DNA of 16,677 nucleotides from CAZOBJ01 sp964577825 (GCA_964577825.1 CAZOBJ010000071.1:1-16677), one strand, 5' to 3'. Shown: positions 1-8,006, numbered from the stretch's first letter. The notes: a model not told the origin generated them from the letters alone. Translations and numbers: made by a program.

Positions 1-202
1 GTGGGCCGGTTTTCCGGGTTGTGCGCGCGCGGGGCCCGAGGCCGGTTACACTGAAAAGAGGCGCAGGCCCCGCGCGCAATGCCTCGGACCGGACGCCGAG
101 CCCGCGCAACGAAAGACGCGCCGCGCCGCCCCCGCGCGCGGACGTCGCAAGAGACGCGCTCTCTGCAAGCGTCGCCCCACAGTCGGCCTCTAGGAGTCCC
201 CC
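1..202 (+). promoter_or_regulatory. Leader ahead of the terminase genes; weak promoter-like site, no gene
   Basis: No credible coding region is seen here. A TACACT hexamer at 47-52 resembles a sigma70 -10 box (4 of 6 matches) and lies in an unusually A/T-containing patch for this DNA. No -35 box sits at normal spacing: TTGTGC at 19-24 would leave 22 bases. An AGGAG ribosome-binding site at 192-196 serves the gene at 203. A late promoter is possible but not demonstrated. Confidence 0.2.
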
Positions 203-631
203 ATGTCCCGACGCGCCCGGCCCCAGGCCCGCATCGCGCGCGACCGCGCCCGCGTGGCCCGCCTGCACCTCCAGGGCGCGGACCGCGCCGAGATCGCGCG
301 GCGGCTGGGCCTTTCGCGCGCCCAGGTGGACGGCGACCTGGCCGCGGTGCGCGCGGCCTGGCGGCGCAGCGCGATCCGCGACTTCAACGAGGCAGTGGGC
401 CGCGAGCTCGCCAAGACCGATAAGCTCGAGCAGACCTATCGCGAGGCGTGGGAGGCCTCGTGCCAGCGGGACAAGCCCGACGCCCGGTTCCTGGAGGGCA
501 TCGAGCGGTGCATCCGCGCCCGGCGCGGGCTGCTGGGGCTCGACGGCGCGCGCGCGGACCAGGGGCAGGAGCGCACGCCGGTCTGCTACCGCGTCGTGTT
601 CCAGAGCGCGCCCCAGGCGCGGGACTCGTGA
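203..631 (+). CDS. terS: Terminase small subunit (probable)
   Basis: This 142-residue protein probably recognises phage DNA and hands it to the large terminase subunit during packaging. Residues about 12-50 are basic and contain a helix-turn-helix-like stretch (GADRAEIARRLGLSRAQVDG), the usual DNA-binding fold of small terminases. The C-terminal part holds a helical segment (DKLEQTYREAWEASCQ) and ends in an RRGLLGLDG stretch typical of many small-terminase proteins. The ATG at 203 has AGGAG six bases upstream. The gene lies directly before an unmistakable large-terminase gene, the standard order, and that context carries much of the call. The sequence alone would also fit another small helix-turn-helix regulator. 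Confidence 0.75.
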   Translation: MSRRARPQARIARDRARVARLHLQGADRAEIARRLGLSRAQVDGDLAAVRAAWRRSAIRDFNEAVGRELAKTDKLEQTYREAWEASCQRDKPDARFLEGIERCIRARRGLLGLDGARADQGQERTPVCYRVVFQSAPQARDS

Positions 632-661
632 GCGCCGCGGGCACGGTGCACGGGCGCGCGC

Positions 662-1879
662 ATGACCGTTGACCTCGTCTTCGAGCTCTTGCCCAAGCAG
701 GAGGCGTTCGTGCGCGCATCCGAGCGCGAGGTCCTGTACGCGGGCGCGTTCGGCGCGGGAAAGACGCGGGCGTTGTGCATGAAGCTCTTCCTGCGCGCGC
801 TCGCCCCGGGCGCGCGGGAGCTCGTGTGCCGCAAGCACAACGTGACCCTGAAGCGCACGACCCTGAAGACCCTGCTCGAACCGGACGGCCGCGTGCCCCC
901 GGTGCTGCCGCCCGGGCTGTACGAACACCGGCGCACGGACCAGGCGATCCGGATCCGCGGCGGGGGCGAGATCGTCTACTGCGGGCTGGACGCGCCGGAG
1001 AAGATCGGGTCGTTCAACCTCTCCGGCGTGGCCGTGGACGAGGCGGTGGAGTTGACCGAGGCGGACTGGACCATGCTGCGCGGCCGATTGCGCCTGTCCG
1101 TGGCCGGGCTCGCGCGCCAGCTCTACGGCGCGTGCAACCCGGGCCCGCCCTCGCACTTCCTCGCGCGCCGGTTCGGCCTGGCGGCGGGCACGCGCGCCGC
1201 GGCCGGGTGCCGGGCGATCGTGACGCGCACCGCGGACAACCGGTTCCTGCCCGCGGACTACCTGGCGGACCTGGACCGGTTCGCCGGACTCGCGCACCGC
1301 CGCTACGTGCTCGGCCAGTGGGTGGGAGGCGTTGGCCTGGTGTACGACCGGTGGGACCGCGAGCACTTCGTGGCCGACCGCCCCGGCCCCTGGCGGCGCA
1401 TCGTGGTGGGGGTCGACGAGGGATACACGAACCCGAGCGTGCTCCTGGCCGTGGCCGCGGACGGAGATGGCCGCGCGCACGTGGTTCGCGAGTTCTACGC
1501 ACAGCGCGTGCTGCGCGGCGACCTGGCGGCCGAGGCCACGCGCTGGGCCGCAGAGCTTGCGCCCGAGGCGTTCGTCGTGGACCCCGCGGCCGCCGGGCTG
1601 GTCGCCGAGCTTCGCAACCGGGGGCTCTTTGTGGTGGAGGCCGACCACGCGGTCTTCGACGGCATCCAGGCCGTGCATGCGCGTCTGGCCCCGGCGGGCG
1701 ACGGCCGACCGCGGCTGACGGTCGCGCCCGGGTGCCGCGAGACGATCCGGGAGTTCGAGTCCTACGCCTGGGTGCCGGGCGCCGACCGGCCCCGGGCCGA
1801 GAACGACCACGCCATGGACGCCCTGCGCTACGCGATCCGGTACCTGGACCGCCCGGGCGGGAGTCTGTGGGTGCTGTAG
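662..1879 (+). CDS. terL: Terminase large subunit (packaging ATPase and nuclease)
   Basis: This is the DNA-packaging motor, which pumps DNA into the prohead through the portal and cuts it at headful or specific sites. At 405 residues it is within the usual range. The N-terminal ATPase has a PKQ adenine-binding motif at residues 11-13, Walker A GAFGAGKT at 28-35, and Walker B VAVDEA at 123-128 with the catalytic glutamate at 127. The RNase H-like nuclease follows: an acidic strand GVDEGYTNPS near residue 250, VVDPAAAG near 303, and NDHAMDALRY near the C-terminus, which supply the metal-binding aspartates. The start ATG at 662 lacks a strong ribosome-binding site, so it may depend on translation from the gene ending 30 bases upstream. 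Identification is secure. Confidence 0.95.
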   Translation: MTVDLVFELLPKQEAFVRASEREVLYAGAFGAGKTRALCMKLFLRALAPGARELVCRKHNVTLKRTTLKTLLEPDGRVPPVLPPGLYEHRRTDQAIRIRGGGEIVYCGLDAPEKIGSFNLSGVAVDEAVELTEADWTMLRGRLRLSVAGLARQLYGACNPGPPSHFLARRFGLAAGTRAAAGCRAIVTRTADNRFLPADYLADLDRFAGLAHRRYVLGQWVGGVGLVYDRWDREHFVADRPGPWRRIVVGVDEGYTNPSVLLAVAADGDGRAHVVREFYAQRVLRGDLAAEATRWAAELAPEAFVVDPAAAGLVAELRNRGLFVVEADHAVFDGIQAVHARLAPAGDGRPRLTVAPGCRETIREFESYAWVPGADRPRAENDHAMDALRYAIRYLDRPGGSLWVL

Positions 1880-1954
1880 ACGAGCGGCTCCCCGGTCGCA
1901 GGTCGAGCGCATTGTCGTGGACCTTGAGCCGGCTCATTTCACGGGAGACCGAGC

Positions 1955-3205
1955 ATGGGCATTGCGGACTGGATGCGCGCGCGGCTCGCGCCGCGCCGAA
2001 CCGGGCCCCGGCGCACCGACGCGGGCGCCACGCACCGGCAGACCATCGACCTGACCGCGCTCCTGGGCACGGCGGCGGGCAGCCTGCCGCCCACCCTGGG
2101 CGAGGCGGAGGCGCGAAGGCGCTTCTACCGCTGGCAGTACGCTGCGGCCACGGCCATCGCGGAGGCGGTGGTCATGGCCCCGTACGAGGTCCAGGAGCTC
2201 GAGGCCGGCCGGTGGGTGGACCGCCCGGGCCACCTCATGGCCCGCGTGCTGCGCGAGGTGAACCCCTACATGACCGGCGCGGAGCTCTGGTACTGGACCG
2301 TGGTCGACTGCGTGATGGTGGGCCGCAGCTTCTGGCGCATCGCGCAGAACGCCCTGGGCGAGCCCGCGGAGCTCTACCCGGTGGTCGGGCGCATGGACCC
2401 GGTCTTCGACCGAGACGGCGCGCCCGCGGCGTGGCGGCGCACCCGCCAGGGGCCCCAGGGCCCGGTCGAGGACACGATCCCGGCCCGGGAGATCGTGTAC
2501 CTCCGGTTCCCCCGGTTCGGCGACCCCTGGGGCGGCCAGGGCGCGGGCCAGGCCGCGGGCGCGGCGATCCAGCTCGACGACCAGGTGCTCGAGGCCGCGT
2601 GGCAGACCTTCAAGCAGGGCGTGTTCCCCGCGGCCGTGGCCGTGATGAGCGAGCCCAATCCGCAGCGGCGGCAGAAGTTCCTCGATCAATTGAACGAAAC
2701 GTACGCGGGCGCGCGCGAGGCGGGGCGGGTCCTGGGAATCTCGGACAAGGTGGACCTCAAGTGGCCGCCCCGGCCGCACGAGCTCACGTTCTTCCGGTCC
2801 GAGGACAGCCTGCGCGACATGATTCTCGCCACGTTCCGGGTGCCGCCCGCGCTCCTGGGGCTGTCCAAGGACGTGAACCGCGCCTCGGCCGAGGCGCTCG
2901 AGTACATCTTCGCCAAGTACAACCTCGCGCCCAAGCTGCGCATGCTGGAGGCGCGCATCAACCAGGACCTGTTCGCCCGCCGGTACCCGCGCCGCCCGGC
3001 GCGGCTGCGGTTCGCGGACGTGGTCCCGGCCGACCGCGAGGCCCGGCGCGCGGACCGCGAGGCCGCGCTGCGCCACGGGGTCCTGTCCGTCAACGAGGCG
3101 CGCGCGCAGGACGGGCTGCGGCCCGTGGCCTGGGGCGGCGAGCCGCTGTTGCCCGAGGGGCTGGCGCCCGCCGGGACTCTGGCCCGCAAGGGCGCCGCGC
3201 GCTGA
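1955..3205 (+). CDS. Portal protein (HK97 family)
   Basis: This protein forms the ring at the capsid vertex through which DNA passes and to which the tail is joined. It has 416 residues, the typical size for HK97-type portals. Visible family features are the early helix FYRWQYAAATAIAEAV, the central YPVVGRMDPVFD region, the ISDKVDLKW strand, and the characteristic stretch FRVPPALLGLSKDVNRASAEA followed by an EYIFAKYNLAPKLRMLEARIN helix. The C-terminus (VNEARAQDGLRPVAWGGEP) also matches portals, where an NE.R..LGL..-like motif precedes the tail. GGGAG at 1943-1947 precedes the ATG. Its place between the terminase and protease genes is canonical. Confidence 0.94.
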   Translation: MGIADWMRARLAPRRTGPRRTDAGATHRQTIDLTALLGTAAGSLPPTLGEAEARRRFYRWQYAAATAIAEAVVMAPYEVQELEAGRWVDRPGHLMARVLREVNPYMTGAELWYWTVVDCVMVGRSFWRIAQNALGEPAELYPVVGRMDPVFDRDGAPAAWRRTRQGPQGPVEDTIPAREIVYLRFPRFGDPWGGQGAGQAAGAAIQLDDQVLEAAWQTFKQGVFPAAVAVMSEPNPQRRQKFLDQLNETYAGAREAGRVLGISDKVDLKWPPRPHELTFFRSEDSLRDMILATFRVPPALLGLSKDVNRASAEALEYIFAKYNLAPKLRMLEARINQDLFARRYPRRPARLRFADVVPADREARRADREAALRHGVLSVNEARAQDGLRPVAWGGEPLLPEGLAPAGTLARKGAAR

Positions 3206-3315
3206 GCCGCGCAGAACCGGTGGGCCGGTCGTTGCGGTTTCGCCGGCCCGCCTGCGAACCTGCGGTAGGATACAGACAGGCGCCGCGCACACGGCGCCGC
3301 ATTACGGAGGCGACC
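3206..3315 (+). promoter_or_regulatory. Portal-protease spacer with hairpin and possible promoter
   Basis: This 110-base gap is one of the few in the head operon. A TAGGAT hexamer at 3266-3271 resembles a -10 box, with no good -35 at normal distance. A perfect 7-base inverted repeat follows (GGCGCCG at 3279-3285, CGGCGCC at 3292-3298, six-base loop), then the ribosome-binding site ACGGAGG at 3304-3310 and the protease ATG at 3316. The hairpin ends six bases before the ribosome-binding site. It could mark a processed or internally started transcript that boosts protease and capsid expression. In such GC-rich DNA it could also be chance. Confidence 0.25.
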
Positions 3316-4395
3316 ATGACCGAGACCGACCGACCCCGGCTGCACCGCTGTCGCGTGGATCAGCCCGCGCGCGAGGCCCAGGCCGCGAGCGTGCGGCAGA
3401 CCGACGCGGGCGAGCTCACCTTCTGGGCCCTGGCCGTGGACAAGCAGCCCACGCCCAACCGCAACGGGTTCGTGTTCGACTGGCGCTCGCCCGCGGACGT
3501 GGACGTCTCGGCCCTGCGCGAGAACGGGACGGTGCTCTACAGCCACGACGCGGATCCCTTGCCCGTGGGCCGCATCGAGAAGATCGAGGTGGGCCCGCAG
3601 GCCGTGCGCATGTTCGTGCGCATCCCCGCCTACCCCGAGCTCGAACCCCTGCGGCGCTGGGTCCGCGACGGATACCTGCGCGCGGTCTCGATCGGGTTCT
3701 ACCTGCGCGAGGCCGAGGAGGTGGACCTGCCGGGCCCGGACGGAGCCCCGCAGCCGGCCGTGCTCGTGCGCGCCTTCGAGATCGTGGAGCTGAGCCTGTG
3801 CTCGATCGGCGCGCATCCCACGGCGCTCATCCAGCGCGCGCCCAGCGGTCCGGTGGCCGCCCCGGGCGCCTGGCGCACCGAGGCCGGGCCCGACGGCACG
3901 GTGCTCCACCGCCTGTCCCTGGAGGCTCCGGCGGACCCCGCGCCCTGGTGGCGGCGGGTGGACGGCGCGGACTTCGACCGCCTGCGCCGCGCCATGGCCC
4001 GGGCCCTGGGCGCGCGCGGCGCGCAACCGGACGCCCGCGCCCACGCGCACCTGGCGGGCCTGTACGCGGCCCACAACGTGCGCGCGCCCGAGTTCTCCGC
4101 GGCGTACGCCACCGAGGACCTGCGCGCGCTGCACGAAGCGGGGCTGATCCTCGTGCCGGGCATCCCCGCACCCCCGGCCGAGCGCGCACAGCGCCTGCGC
4201 GAGGAGCTCTACGCCGCCCAGGCGCGCATCCACGACCTGGCGCACGCCGCCGGGCCCGAGGTCCGTCCCCGCCCCGCGGCGGATGAGACGGCGCTTCGCG
4301 CCCGGGTGCGCGAGGTGCTCGCAGGCCACCCCGGGCTCGCCCAGGCGCGGGCCGGGCTCGTGGCTCTGACCCTACAGACCCTGAAGGAGACCTGA
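3316..4395 (+). CDS. Prohead maturation protease with long C-terminal extension
   Basis: This is an HK97-type (peptidase family U35/S78) serine protease that trims the capsid and scaffold before DNA packaging. The catalytic domain occupies about residues 25-180. The probable nucleophile region is RAVSIGFY, with Ser125, and the probable general base is His77 in VLYSHDADPLPVGR. A third conserved element, ELSLCSIGAHPTALI, follows near residue 160. The ATG at 3316 is chosen because ACGGAGG lies five bases upstream; the open frame extends far upstream only because this DNA has few stops. At 359 residues it is well above the roughly 200 of stand-alone proteases. Residues about 190-359 are charged, helical and Ala/Arg-rich, and no separate scaffold gene is seen, so a fused scaffold-like region is inferred. 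Confidence 0.88.
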   Translation: MTETDRPRLHRCRVDQPAREAQAASVRQTDAGELTFWALAVDKQPTPNRNGFVFDWRSPADVDVSALRENGTVLYSHDADPLPVGRIEKIEVGPQAVRMFVRIPAYPELEPLRRWVRDGYLRAVSIGFYLREAEEVDLPGPDGAPQPAVLVRAFEIVELSLCSIGAHPTALIQRAPSGPVAAPGAWRTEAGPDGTVLHRLSLEAPADPAPWWRRVDGADFDRLRRAMARALGARGAQPDARAHAHLAGLYAAHNVRAPEFSAAYATEDLRALHEAGLILVPGIPAPPAERAQRLREELYAAQARIHDLAHAAGPEVRPRPAADETALRARVREVLAGHPGLAQARAGLVALTLQTLKET

Positions 4396-4397
4396 CC

Positions 4398-5543
4398 ATG
4401 TCCGACGCACCCCGTCCCGAGCCGGCCGGCACGGCCGCGCTCAACCCCAAGACCGTGGAGGCCCTGGCCCGGATCGTGCAGGAGGAGCACCTGCGCCTGT
4501 TTCAGAGCGACCTGGCCCAGGCCATTGAGAACGCGCGCGGCACGGTCGCGCGCACGGACGCCCTGCACACCGCCCGGCCCGAGGCGCCCGCGGGCGATGC
4601 GCTCTCCCGCGAGCAGACGGCCGAGCTGTTGGTGTGCGGGCTCGCGAACCTGATCGGCCTGCCCCGGCGCCCCGACCCGCGGCTCGACGAAGACGGGCGC
4701 CTGACCCAGGCCCTGGGCCCCGCGCTCGGGTCCAAGGGCGGGTACCTGGTGCCCGAGGAGTTCGTGCAGGAGGTCGAGCGCCGCGCGAACGAGCCCGCGG
4801 TGGTCTGGCCGCTTGTCACCAAGCGGCCCACGAACCGCGACAGCGTCACCAAGCCCGAGATCACTGCGTACCCCACGGTGAGCAAGGGCGCGGACGCCAA
4901 GTCCAAGAGCACGACCACCTCGGACGACGTGGCTGAGACCGAGCCGACCATCGGGCAGCTCACCTGGACCATGCGCCACTTCGACGCGCGGTGGCTGACC
5001 AAGGTGGACCTGCTCGACGACAGTCCGCTCAACATCATGGCCGAGCTCACCGAGGTGGTGGCCGACGCCTTCGCCGTGGAGCGCGAGCGCGAGCCGATCG
5101 TGGGCACGGGCTCGGACGGCGAGCGGCCCCTGGGCCTGGAGAACGCGGGGCTCACCGAGGTGGCCATCGGCGGGGCGCTCACGCTCACGAACCTGCTCGA
5201 GTTCCTCGCCGAGATCCCGCAGCGCTACCGGCCGCGCGCCACCGTGCTCACGCCCGCGGACACGTACTTCGACCTCGTCAAGGAGCTGGCCACCAACGTG
5301 CACAGCGCCCAGTACCTGGTCGAGGCCCTGCCGCCCATCCGAGAGAGCGCGTATCTCACCGACGGCAAGATCATCGGCGGCGACTTCTCCAAGTACGTGG
5401 TGTACCACAACCGGCTCATGCAGGTGGTCACGGCCACGGTGCCGCGCAAGTTCGCCGTGGAGGCGGTCATCGTGGAGAAGTGGGACGGGCGGCCCACGCA
5501 AACCGACGCCTTCCGCATCGGCACGGGCGTGACCTACAGCTGA
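4398..5543 (+). CDS. Major capsid protein (HK97 fold)
   Basis: This is the main shell subunit. Its 381 residues suit HK97-type capsid proteins. The first 100 or so residues are charged and helical, like the delta/scaffold domain that the protease removes. The mature domain begins around the family signature GSKGGYLVPEEFVQEV. Later stretches also match HK97 folds: a PTIGQLTWTMRHFDARW strand, a helix rich in acidic residues, and a late segment running from LTDGKIIGGDFSKYVVYHNR to FAVEAVIVEKWDGRPTQTDAF. The gene starts two bases after the protease stop, with GAAGGAGA at 4383-4390 as ribosome-binding site. Codon choice looks strongly optimised (few rare codons), as expected for a very abundant product. 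Confidence 0.93.
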   Translation: MSDAPRPEPAGTAALNPKTVEALARIVQEEHLRLFQSDLAQAIENARGTVARTDALHTARPEAPAGDALSREQTAELLVCGLANLIGLPRRPDPRLDEDGRLTQALGPALGSKGGYLVPEEFVQEVERRANEPAVVWPLVTKRPTNRDSVTKPEITAYPTVSKGADAKSKSTTTSDDVAETEPTIGQLTWTMRHFDARWLTKVDLLDDSPLNIMAELTEVVADAFAVEREREPIVGTGSDGERPLGLENAGLTEVAIGGALTLTNLLEFLAEIPQRYRPRATVLTPADTYFDLVKELATNVHSAQYLVEALPPIRESAYLTDGKIIGGDFSKYVVYHNRLMQVVTATVPRKFAVEAVIVEKWDGRPTQTDAFRIGTGVTYS

Positions 5544-5564
5544 TCCCGGACCACCCGGCGAACT

Positions 5565-5584
5565 GCCCCCTGGCTGCGGGGGGC
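5565..5584 (+). other. GC hairpin in the capsid-downstream gap
   Basis: The 126 bases between the capsid gene and the next gene contain an inverted repeat: GCCCCC at 5565-5570 pairs with GGGGGC at 5579-5584 across an eight-base loop. No T-run follows, so it is not a classical terminator. It could act as a partial terminator or 3'-end stabiliser that keeps capsid mRNA above downstream mRNA. The gap as a whole is GC-rich and shows no small gene. Confidence 0.2.
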
Positions 5585-5669
5585 GGGCCGTTCGGGGTGC
5601 GCCGCCTGCGGGCGGGCGACCCCGGCCCACGGCGGCCCGTCCCCCGCGTTTTCGACTCGGAGAGAGGCC

Positions 5670-5870
5670 ATGGCCATTGTGAAGGTGCTGCGCCGCGAGC
5701 GCGCGGACGGCTTCCGCCTCGCGCCCGGCGCGGTGGTCGAGCTCCCGGACGCGCTGGCCGCGCGGCTGGAGGCCCTGGGCGCGGTGCGCCGCATGAGCCG
5801 CGCCCCGCTCACGAGCGCACGGGCGCCCGCGGGCGCGCGGGTCCTGTACAAGCTCCCGGAGGAAGGCTGA
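5670..5870 (+). CDS. Small post-capsid protein, possibly head-associated
   Basis: This 66-residue protein starts MAIVKVLRRER and is preceded by a GGAGAGAGG ribosome-binding site ending three bases before the ATG. It has an initial beta strand, a segment FRLAPGAVVELPDALAARLEALGAVRR, and a basic tail with several Ser, Thr and Pro residues (SRAPLTSARAPAGAR). The pattern 'strand, G..v.l....A..L...G.v' is common in small proteins encoded just after major capsid genes and of unknown function; some are thought to be head or connector accessories. Its stop is two bases from the glycosyltransferase GTG at 5873, so the two are translationally coupled. No catalytic motif is seen. Confidence 0.65.
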   Translation: MAIVKVLRRERADGFRLAPGAVVELPDALAARLEALGAVRRMSRAPLTSARAPAGARVLYKLPEEG

Positions 5871-5872
5871 CC

Positions 5873-7321
5873 GTGGCGCGCGTGTTTCCTGTCATCGCCA
5901 CGCGCAACCGGCCCGAGGCGCTGCGCGAACAGGTGCGCAGGCTGGCCGCGCAGCTCTGCGAAGGCGAGCGCATCGTGGTCGTGCACGACGCGGAGGACCG
6001 TCCGGCACTGGACGCGCACGAGGGGCGCGCCCAGCACATAGTGCTCGCCGCGCACATGGGCGTGGACCGGGCCCGGCGGCTCGGGAACGCGCTCGTGCCC
6101 GCGGACGCGGTGGTGTGCGAGATCGACGATCACGACTTCGCCGAGCCCGGGCTGCTGGCCGCGCTGCGCGAGGCGTTCGCCGATCCGGCGGTTCTGTACG
6201 CGTATTGCGACGTGTGGTACGTCGAGGCCCAGGGCGGCGAGCGCAACCTGCGCGAGAAGGGCGAGCCGCCCGCGGCGAGCAAAGGCAACCTCGGCTGGGG
6301 CCTGCGCGCGTACCGCAAGTGGGCCTACGACTGCGTGGGCGGGTATCCCCTGGACTGGTTCCCGGTCAACGACGTGGCGCTGTTGTGCATGCTCGACCAG
6401 TTCGGCGGAGACGCCTGCGGCGCGCACATCCGCCGGCCGCTCGTGACGGTGCGCACGGGAGGGGGGCTGAGCGCGGCGCACGCCGCGCGCCAGGAGCGCG
6501 AGCTCGCGCGCGTGGCCAACCGCGCGCGCAAGCGCGGGTTCGATCTGCCCTTCGCCGCGGAGCCTGTCTCGCGTCAACGACCGCAGGCCGAGGCGCAGCC
6601 GCCCGCGCGCGCACGTGCGCACACCATCCCCAGGGTCGTGCACTTCGTGTGGGTCGGGCCCGAGATGCCCGACTACGCGCGGTACAACATCGCCCGGTTC
6701 CAGGCGCTCAACCCCGCGTACCTCTTTCTCACGCACGGCGAGGACATGCTGCTGCCGGGCTTCCGGTCGGCCTACGAGCGCATCGCGGGCGCGCACGCGT
6801 GCGCGCGCAAGAGCGACCTCATCCGCGTCACCGCGCTCGTGCGGTTCGGGGGCTGGTACTTCGACTGCGACTTTCTGCCCCTGCGCCCGATCGACGAGAT
6901 CTACCGCGACGAAGCGGGCGTCCCCGAGGGCGCGTACCTCACCCGCGCGAGCCACGGGATCGTGGCCAACGGGGTCATCGGCGCGGGCGTCAACGCCCCG
7001 TTCCTGCGCGTGCTCCACGACGCGGTGCACGAGCTCGCGCGCACGCCGCGCAACCGGGGCTGGGGCGCCTACGGGCCGCAGCTCTACACCCGGCTCGCGC
7101 GCGAACACCCCGACCTCGTGCGCGTGGGCGCGGCGGACCAGTTCTATCCGCTCGGCGAGGGCCGCGCGCCGCGCGAGGCCTGGCTGCGGCTGCGCGCGGC
7201 CGATTGCGCGCCCGAGGCGGTGCGCGCCGAGTTCGGGACCCGGGTCCCCTACATGATGCACATGGCCATGCGCGACGGCCTGGACCCGAGCGCCCCGCCG
7301 GCCGCCCCAGGGACGGACTGA
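5873..7321 (+). CDS. Two-domain glycosyltransferase (GT2-like + GT32-like)
   Basis: This 482-residue protein appears to carry two sugar-transferring domains. Residues 1 to about 220 form a GT-A fold: the opening ARVFPVIATRNRPEALREQ matches GT2 starts, and EIDDHD at 83-88 supplies the metal-binding acidic motif. A linker rich in Ala, Arg and Gln covers about 225-248. The second domain begins PRVVHFVWVGPEMPDYA (about 252) and has the GT32/Gly_transf_sug signature KSDLIRVTALVRFGGWYFDCDF, with the DxD motif at Asp331-Cys-Asp333. No signal peptide or membrane span is seen, so it should act in the cytoplasm. GTG is chosen as start because GGAGGAAGG lies six bases upstream. The acceptor is unknown; a phage or surface glycan is inferred from context. 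Confidence 0.85.
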   Translation: MARVFPVIATRNRPEALREQVRRLAAQLCEGERIVVVHDAEDRPALDAHEGRAQHIVLAAHMGVDRARRLGNALVPADAVVCEIDDHDFAEPGLLAALREAFADPAVLYAYCDVWYVEAQGGERNLREKGEPPAASKGNLGWGLRAYRKWAYDCVGGYPLDWFPVNDVALLCMLDQFGGDACGAHIRRPLVTVRTGGGLSAAHAARQERELARVANRARKRGFDLPFAAEPVSRQRPQAEAQPPARARAHTIPRVVHFVWVGPEMPDYARYNIARFQALNPAYLFLTHGEDMLLPGFRSAYERIAGAHACARKSDLIRVTALVRFGGWYFDCDFLPLRPIDEIYRDEAGVPEGAYLTRASHGIVANGVIGAGVNAPFLRVLHDAVHELARTPRNRGWGAYGPQLYTRLAREHPDLVRVGAADQFYPLGEGRAPREAWLRLRAADCAPEAVRAEFGTRVPYMMHMAMRDGLDPSAPPAAPGTD

Positions 7322-7322
7322 G

Positions 7323-7946
7323 ATGCGCGACCGGCCGACTGCGGACATCGTGATCCCGACCTGCCGGACGCGCGACCGGGTGCGCGCGCTCCTCGACGAG
7401 GTGCGCGCCACGGCAACCGGCGCGCCGCGGGTGATCGCCACGTGCCGGCCCGTGTGCGCGGCGGCGAACCGCAACCTGGGGCTCGACCAGGCGCGCACGC
7501 CGTACGTGGTCATGCTCGACGACGACGTGACCGGCCTGCCGCAGGGCTGGAACGCGGCGCTCCTGTCCGTGTTCGCCGCGCATCCGGATGCGGTCATGGT
7601 CGCCGCGCGGCTGGTGCATCCCCACGGAGGGCCTGCGCCGATGCTCGGAAGCCCGCCCCCGCGCCCCCGGGTCGCGCGGGTCCCCGGCCGCGAGCTGTGC
7701 ACCGCCGCGTGCGCGGTGCGCAACGACGGCACCCGGTTCGACGAGGGTTACCTGGGAAGCGGGTGGGAGGACACGGACTTCTGCGCGCGGCTGCGGGGCT
7801 TGTACCCGCGCGGGACCTTCTGGGTGCACAACGGCGTCCGCGTCGTGCACGGGAACGAGCGCAAGCGCCAGGCGCGCCACTTCGAGGCCAACCGGCGGCG
7901 GTACATCGCGCGGTGGGGCGCGCCCCTGGGCACGCACGCGCGGTGA
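7323..7946 (+). CDS. GT2-like glycosyltransferase
   Basis: This 207-residue single-domain GT-A enzyme probably transfers one sugar from a nucleotide donor. It opens with ADIVIPTCRTRDRVRALLDEV, the usual first strand and helix. Asn- and Ala-rich AAANRNLGLDQARTPYVVML leads to the metal-binding DDD at residues 66-68. GSGWEDTDFCARL at about 146-158 is the classic WEDxDf catalytic region of GT2 enzymes, followed by HNGVRVVHGNERKRQ. It is short for the family, with no membrane anchor. The ATG is one base after the upstream glycosyltransferase stop, so the two are coupled and likely act on the same glycan. Donor and acceptor cannot be deduced. Confidence 0.85.
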   Translation: MRDRPTADIVIPTCRTRDRVRALLDEVRATATGAPRVIATCRPVCAAANRNLGLDQARTPYVVMLDDDVTGLPQGWNAALLSVFAAHPDAVMVAARLVHPHGGPAPMLGSPPPRPRVARVPGRELCTAACAVRNDGTRFDEGYLGSGWEDTDFCARLRGLYPRGTFWVHNGVRVVHGNERKRQARHFEANRRRYIARWGAPLGTHAR

Positions 7947-7967
7947 GGCGTGACGCGCTGCGCGAGG

Positions 7968-8006
7968 ACGGCCCTCTCCCTAGCCCTCTCCCGGAGGGAG
8001 AGGGGA
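7968..8006 (+). repeat. REP-like repeat, copy 1
   Basis: This 39-base unit is repeated exactly at 8173-8211, offset by 205 bases. It contains a CCCTCTCCC direct half-repeat followed by the palindrome CCCTCTCCC (7984-7992), loop GGA, GGGAGAGGG (7996-8004). Similarity continues for about ten more bases in both copies (CGCGTGGGCGG versus TGCGCGGGCGG). In RNA it would fold into a very stable 9-base-pair stem. Confidence 0.85.

Noticed and set aside
1934..3292. 452-residue open frame on the - strand opposite the portal gene
   Set aside because: Opposite an unmistakable portal protein; composition is typical of GC-driven antisense frames.
775..3315. Frame open from 775 into the protease gene, as a giant 1206-residue protein
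   Set aside because: The part before 3316 is Arg/Pro/Gly-rich shadow sequence overlapping the terminase and portal genes. A ribosome-binding site and ATG at 3316 define the real start.
5565..5584. Intrinsic terminator after the capsid gene
   Set aside because: The stem is GC-rich but no T-run follows; kept only as a low-confidence hairpin.
4209..5630. 473-residue open frame on the - strand opposite the capsid gene
   Set aside because: Fully antisense to the capsid gene, with no domain or ribosome-binding signal recognised.
5534..7732. 732-residue open frame on the - strand
   Set aside because: Antisense shadow of the glycosyltransferase genes; Arg/Ala/His-rich with no motifs, whereas the + strand shows complete GT2 and GT32 signatures.
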